Of a stretch of DNA of 64,000 bases, positions 58,900 to 64,000 are shown one piece after another. The DNA lies in NCBI GenBank assembly GCA_026826555.1, contig JAKSZT010053883.1, positions 23,161,584 to 23,225,583 of the forward strand, written 5' to 3'. The notes below the pieces were generated by a model. The model did no database searches, had not been told where the DNA came from, and saw nothing but the letters and a program-made list of their open reading frames with translations. Both the position numbers and the translations under genes were made by a program. How positions within the stretch are numbered: position 1 is the stretch's first letter; each line of letters opens with the position of its first letter. Source of the stretch: Tolypeutes matacus (Eukaryota; Chordata; Mammalia; Cingulata; Chlamyphoridae).

Positions 58900-61480
58900 G
58901 TAAATTAACCTCCTGCAACTCATATATATCATAATAAAGCAAGGACAGGCAGAGAGAAGGAAACATAGGTCACTTATATAGAAGATATATACCCATAGTA
59001 AGTAGAGAAAAGATGCAAAGCTATGACAATCCTTATTTCGGTAATTGGTCATGAGTTTGTGGATGACTTCCATCTTCTACTGTACGTTCCATATTTCCTG
59101 TGCCCTCAGCCAGAACTTTAGCTTGCTGGCATTCTTTATCTGGAAGAGCAACTCAAATTGTCTTTCCTGAAGGTTCTGAGGAGCAAATAGTCTGGCCTCT
59201 TTTCTTCTTTGGTAGCTGTTGTGTGACATCCCTTCTGCTATTGGGCATGGAAGTACAGAGAAGCACTTCAAAGGTCTCCCAAGTTCTCCTTGTCTCATTG
59301 TGTAGCAGGCAACCCAACTTCCCCTTGGAGACCAGGATCTATCACTTTAGCCAGTAGAGTAACATTTTTCTTCTCTACCTGGTTCAGTGGCATAAGGAAC
59401 CTCATCTTCCAACTCAATGGAAACATTGTGTGTCCTCTGGTAGAAGTCAGTCCTTGTAGGAGGTAAGTGCTCTAAGCCAGCAGAACTGAAGGTTTTCATG
59501 ACAGGAAGCAAAAATTATGCAAATATGTTATTAAGCCTAATCATTGGAGAAGCCACTATCACATTGACCCCTTGATTCTTGGAGATATGAACTCTGACTA
59601 TGGGGAAAACAATGTTGTATAATGGTCCCTGATTAAAAGCATATGCTTATTCAGGAAGAAAGAACACAGGGTGTTTTCTCCCAAATGATGCCATGACTGA
59701 GTCTTTAGTTAGTCATCCCAACTTTCTATTAGGCCAGCCTTCCTAGGCCTGACACTTCTGAGTAATGGAGAATGTGGTAAGACCAGTTAGATCCATGGCC
59801 ATGACTAGTGGGTAAGACACTTTGTGAGTTCATGGATGGTGGTGCTCATAGAAGCATTAGGGGCAAGGAAGAATTCTGCTGCATGGAAGGATTTTCCTTT
59901 GCTGCTGCCCTTCAGGGTTACCCTGAGTGGAGCTATAATGCGGCAGCCACCCACTTTTAGATGGTACCCATCTAATGATGCAGACCCATCTTTAATCATG
60001 CGTGAGTATTTTCCTTCTTGGGTCAGCTGATTTTAAGGAATTCTCCATGAGGCTGTAGATTTGACCTAAGGAAATGTAGGTCATGCAGCAGGAGTCAATG
60101 TTGAAGATGTCTGAGCCATCTGTTCTTGCAACTTACTGGGTGTTTGGGATCAGTCTTAGCTTTGACTCTTATATATACTACTTGCTGATAGATTACTGAT
60201 TTGTATGCCCAACCTTATAGCTTGGTGGGTCATTTAACACTCAGTGGAATAGGAAGCTCAGGCTACATGATGACCTTCTGTTCCATATTTAAGTATTTGA
60301 GCACTACCTAGGCCCAAGAACAATCCATAAGCTGCTTCTCAAGAGAAGAATAATTATCTTCAGAGCAGAGATTTGTTCCATAAGCTTAGAGGTCTGCCCT
60401 GTGATTATCTGATTGGTGCTTACCAAAGGCATCCCTATTTGCCACACACCCTTCACTTGAATCTTCTGACTCATAAACTCTAAGTGCAAGAGCAGATTGC
60501 ACTGAAGACTGGACCTGCTTCTTTTGTTCTGGTCCATGCCTGAAACTTCCAACTTTATGGGGGACTCAGTAGATGAGTTGAAGTAGCAGACTCAAATGTG
60601 GTACATGTTACCTCCAAAGTACAAAGAGGCCTACAGAGTTTTTTGTCTCTTTTTCTTGGAATTTGGCTCAAAGTGAAGCAAATTGTATTTCAGCTTGGAG
60701 GTGATATCTTGACATGCTCCAAACCATTGGATCTCTAGAAACTTCACTGAACCTGTGGGCCTCTGAATTTTAGTGGGTTTTTTTTTTTTTTTTTTTAAAG
60801 ATTTTATTTATTTATTCATTTATCCCCCCCTTGCTGCTTGTGCTCGCTGGGTCAGCTAACCATGCTGTACGGACGGGCTTGCCTTCACCAGGAGGCCCCG
60901 GGAACCGAACCCCGGGCCTCCCATATGGTAAACGGGAGCCCTACTGATTGAGCCACAGCCGCTTCCCATTTAGTGGGTTTTATGTACCACAGTACATATC
61001 TTACTAAAGCATCAAAAGTTCTTGGCAGTTCCTCCTCATTAAATGTAAGTGTGATGGTTTTTAGAATGTCAAAAGGATCAAGATCTCTGTAATCTATATT
61101 ATTGCTAAAAGTAGGAGATTTGATGTAGCTTAAAGGCAAGACTTTGAAATTGTACTGTCTGCTCTGCCAGGCAAAAAAGAACTGCTTTTGGTGGTTTTTA
61201 CAAGTTGGTGTGGAGAAATCACAACATTAGCCAGGTCAATAGCTGCATACCAAGTGGCAGGGGCTCTGTTTATTTGTTCCAACATAGATACTATATCTGG
61301 GAAAGCAGCTCTAGTTGGAACTACTACCTGAGTATGTTTATGATTTTCTCCAAGATTTAACTGACTTTTGCACAGGCTAAATAGGAGAATTACATGGGGG
61401 GTGTTATAGGTATGGCCACCCCTGCATCTTTCATGTCTTCAATGGTGGCATTAATCTCTGCAGTTCATCAAGGATGCAGT
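58900..61480 (-). pseudogene. ERVL pol region, decayed
   Basis: Read on the minus strand from 61480 down, this is an endogenous retrovirus of the ERVL group, pol gene only. The reverse-transcriptase part lies about 61480-60550: the open piece at 60885-61139 resembles the RT region after the catalytic site. An RNase H-like part at 59805-59999 shows 'KDGSAS' (Asp) and 'HAAEFF' (Glu). Further pol sequence extends to about 58900. Stops and frame changes occur throughout, and a DAS-III SINE splits the RT. No gag or env is recognised. It cannot be expressed as protein. Confidence 0.75.
60781..60967 (-). mobile_element. DAS-III-like SINE in ERVL
   Basis: Poly-T, '(attt)n', body 'gggtcagctaaccatgctg' and head 'gccacagccgcttccc'. 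The 12-bp target duplication 'tttagtgggttt' is at 60769-60780 and 60969-60980. It is a full-length copy and younger than the ERVL. Confidence 0.94.
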
Positions 61481-61481
61481 C

Positions 61482-63420
61482 TTTTTTTTTTTAATTGATT
61501 TTTTTCTTTATTAGATAAGTTGTGGGTTTATAGAACAATCATGCACAACATACAGGGTTCCCATATACCACCCCACCAACAGCAACTTGCATTGGTGTGG
61601 AATATTTGTTACAACTGATGATAGCACATTTTTATAATTGTACTATTAATTAAAGTCCACAGTTTAACTTAAGGTTCACTGTTTGTGTAGTGTGGTTTTA
61701 AAAAAAATTTTATTCTGTTATCATATATACAATCGAACATTTCCTTTTTTAATCATATTCAGATATATATATTTCAGGGCTGTTAATTTCATTCACAGTG
61801 TTGTGATACCATCACCATCCATTACCAAAGCATTTCCAACATTCCAAATAAGAAACTTGTACATTTTAAGCCTTAACTTCCCATTCCCTTTCCCAATCTC
61901 ATAACCTGGTAACCTATATTCTAGTTTCTGACTCTAGGAATTTACTTATTCTAAATAGTTTCAAATAAATGAGATCATGCAATATTTTTCCTTTTTTGTT
62001 TGGCTTATTTCACTCACCATGATGTCTTCCAGGTTCATCCATGTTGTCGCATGTATCAGCACTTTATTTCTTTTTGTGGCTAACTAATATTCCATTGCAT
62101 GTGTGATACAGGACTTTCTTCTGCCATTTTGCTCTTCAGCCTTTTTAAGTCTTACACTTTTGTTCTTCAGTTCTGTTAATGCCTACTTTTATATTTATTT
62201 GCTTTCTTATGTTATACCATATTGAGTGCCTTCTCATTTCTATCTGGATATAATTTTCATTGTAGTTACCATGGGGTTAAAACTTAACATCCTAAATATA
62301 TAACAATCACATTTGGTTTGATACCTACTTAATTTCAACAGCATGCACATATACTTTCCTATATCTTTGTCCCCACCACCACCATTTTTTGTACTTGTTA
62401 CCACTTATATCTTTGTACATTGTATGTCAAAAAATGTAGATTTATCATTACTTTTTATGCATTTGCATTTTAGCACCTGTAGGAAGTGGAGTTACATACC
62501 AAACAATAGAGTGCAATAATACTTCCATTTATAATTACCCACATGGTTACCTTTACCTCATGCTTTTGTTTCTTTATGTTGCTTTGAACCACTGTCTGGT
62601 GTCCTTTCCTTTCAGTCTGAAAACTCTCTTTAGCATTGCATGTAGGTAGGTCTAGTGGTGATGAACTACCTCAGCTTTTGTTTATCTAAGACTGTCTTTC
62701 TCACCAGATAGAAAATTTTTGCCTGGCAGTTGTATTCTTTCAGCATTTTAAATATTTAAACCCATTGTCTTCTTGTCTCCAAGGTTTCTGATGAGAAATC
62801 AGCACTCAGTCTTAGTGCAACTCCCTCGTATGTACCACGTTGCTTTTCTCTTGCAGCTTTCAGAACTCTCTTCTTGTCCTTTGCATTTGATGGTGTAATC
62901 AATATATGACAGGTTGTATTTTTTGTCATGTTTATCCTGTTTGTTGTTTTCTGAGCTTCGTGGATGTACATATGCATGTCTTTTGTTAAGTTTGGGAAAT
63001 TCTCTGTCATTATTTCTTCGACTATTCCTTCTGCTCCTTTCTCTCTTTCTTTTCCTTCTGGGACTCCCATAAACTGAACACTGGTGCACTCGATGGTGTC
63101 CCATAGCTGTCTTAGGCTATTTTCACTTTTAATGTTTCTTTTTTCTTTCTGCTCCTCAGCCTGACTCATTTCAAGTGTCTTGTTTTTGGGTTCACTGATT
63201 CTTTCTTCTGCCAGCTCCAATTTGCTCTTGAAACCCTCCTGGGTATTTTTCTTTTCAATTCTTTTGCTCTTTAATTCTAGTAGTTCTGTTTGGTTTCTTT
63301 TAAAAATGTCTGTCTCTTTACTTAGACTCTCATATTGTTCATTCATTGTTTTCCTGATATCCTTTAGTTCTTTCTCTGTACTTTCCTTCATCTCCTTGAG
63401 CATTTTTCAGATTATCTTTT
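61482..63420 (-). mobile_element. L1 lacking ORF2 (half-L1-like)
   Basis: On the minus strand: ORF1 region 63420-62756, the ORF1-ORF2 gap to the ORF2 start at about 62110, then an abrupt join at 62104/62105 to the ORF2 C-terminus and 3' UTR (62104-61482), with an A-tail complement at 61482. Almost all of ORF2 (about 3.6 kb) is missing. 62105-63415 aligns with 11930-13265 of the other minus L1. The 5' side is cut by the ERVL LTR. It resembles the known half-L1 (HAL1) architecture, but a simple deletion is also possible. Confidence 0.7.
62756..63403 (-). CDS. L1 ORF1 protein, C-terminally short
   Basis: An uninterrupted 215-codon frame. Residues 1-95 are a Lys/Glu-rich coiled coil for trimerisation. 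Residues about 108-190 hold the RRM ('VQFMGVPEGKE', 'CHILITPSNAKDK'). Then comes the start of the C-terminal domain ('RLSADFSSETLE'). It ends in TAA at 62756-62758 just after Arg-Arg-Gln-Trp-Val, about 70 codons earlier than the ORF1 of the plus-strand L1. The start Met is internal to a frame whose true N-terminus may lie beyond the LTR insertion. The frame is open, but expression is not implied. Confidence 0.6.
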   Translation of the reverse strand: MLKEMKESTEKELKDIRKTMNEQYESLSKETDIFKRNQTELLELKSKRIEKKNTQEGFKSKLELAEERISEPKNKTLEMSQAEEQKEKRNIKSENSLRQLWDTIECTSVQFMGVPEGKEREKGAEGIVEEIMTENFPNLTKDMHMYIHEAQKTTNRINMTKNTTCHILITPSNAKDKKRVLKAAREKQRGTYEGVALRLSADFSSETLETRRQWV

Positions 63421-63429
63421 AAAGGTTTT

Positions 63430-63868
63430 TGTGATGGTTAGGTTCATGTGTTAGTTTGACCAGGTAATGGTGCCCAGTTGTTTGGTCAAGCAAGCACTGG
63501 CCTAATTGTTACTGTGAGGACATTTTGTGAACTTAAATCATCAGTATATTGCTTGCATCTATGACTGATTACATCCATAATCAACTGAGGAGGTTGCCTT
63601 CAGCAATGAGAGGTGTCTCATGCAATCAGTTGAAGTCCTTAAAAGGTAATAATTTCAGCAGTCAGAAGAGAGAATCACCAGCTTTACTTCAGCTACCCAG
63701 CTTTTCCTGGAGTGTTTATTGAAAACCTTCATCAGCGTTCCCAGCCTGCAGCCTGCCCTGTGGAATTTGTGCATTCCCCCAGCCACATTAGAAAATTTTA
63801 TAAAATCTTGTAATATTTACAGATATCTCCTGTTGGCTCTGTTTCCCAAGAGAACCCTGACTAATACA
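63430..63868 (+). mobile_element. ERVL-type 5' LTR
   Basis: The block begins 'tgtgatggttagg' (TG) and ends 'ctgactaataca' (CA), about 439 bp. The conserved end 'gagaaccctgactaatacag' is typical of ERVL-group LTRs (MLT2-like and relatives). It is plus-strand, opposite to the pol fossil upstream, so it belongs to a different provirus. It was inserted into the L1 just upstream of ORF1. Confidence 0.75.
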
Positions 63869-64000
63869 GCTTGGTACTGGGAGTGGTTCTGGAGAAACAG
63901 AATTGTAAAAAATGGGATTTTTGCATTGGTTCTGGGGTTTTTGCAACTGGCTGTCTACTCAGATTAGATTCAAAGGCACTAATGATTTTATCTCCAATAG
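63869..64000 (+). mobile_element. ERVL primer-binding site and leader
   Basis: 'ttggtactgggagtggttc' directly after the LTR resembles a tRNA-Leu primer-binding site, as used by the ERVL group. The rest is untranslated leader. The provirus, if present, continues past the window. Confidence 0.65.

Noticed and set aside
1..64000. A host gene or a novel defence/biosynthetic system
   Set aside because: No exon series, conserved domain or clustered genes other than retroelement genes could be supported on either strand.

Overview
The window reads as mammalian nuclear DNA, most likely from a xenarthran and probably an armadillo such as Dasypus. The strongest evidence is a set of tRNA-derived SINEs of the DAS type. 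Four are DAS-III-like copies with Pol III A/B boxes, A-rich tails and recognisable target-site duplications, and there are several older DAS-I/II-like copies. Lineage-specific L1 elements with a monomeric 5' UTR and unusually long 3' UTRs are also present, on top of ordinary placental L2, MIR, L3/CR1, old L1, MaLR and ERVL relics. The species call is inference; the repeat classes are read from the sequence.

No host protein-coding exon, tRNA gene, snRNA or rRNA could be supported. Every convincing protein-coding stretch belongs to a retroelement and most are broken. The window looks like intergenic or deep-intronic DNA.

Layout: 1-7 kb is unique DNA with many short MIR/L2 fragments and one MaLR-like LTR. 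7-14 kb is a long minus-strand L1. It meets head to head a plus-strand L1 (about 13.94-16.89 kb) that keeps its 5' UTR, a frameshifted ORF1 and the endonuclease part of ORF2. An older plus-strand L1 tail (17.0-19.15 kb) follows a 130-bp unexplained spacer. 19.2-30 kb is mostly unique, with a GC-rich patch near 21 kb, old L1 pieces at 23-24.8 kb, a conserved-element candidate near 26.5 kb and a solo LTR at 28.03-28.48 kb flanked by a 5-bp duplication. 30-42.3 kb is an L1 pile-up: long 3' UTRs on the minus strand, a minus L1 to 37.74 kb and a plus L1 from there to 41.7 kb, with nested SINEs. 42.3-43.75 kb is a long L2. 43.8-46.6 kb is mixed. 46.6-52.2 kb holds two old minus-strand L1s around an L2 fragment. 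52-58 kb is unique DNA with L2/MIR. 58.5-61.5 kb is a decayed minus-strand ERVL pol. 61.5-63.4 kb is an L1 whose ORF2 is almost exactly missing. The last 570 bp are an ERVL-type 5' LTR plus the start of its internal region.

I found no new gene system. The items most worth following are the ORF2-less L1 at 61.5-63.4 kb, the ORF1 stop codon it shares with a second L1 copy, the L1 5' UTR tandem monomers, the spacer at 16.89 kb, and two candidate conserved non-coding elements. Coordinates of repeats are eye estimates, usually good to 10-30 bases.
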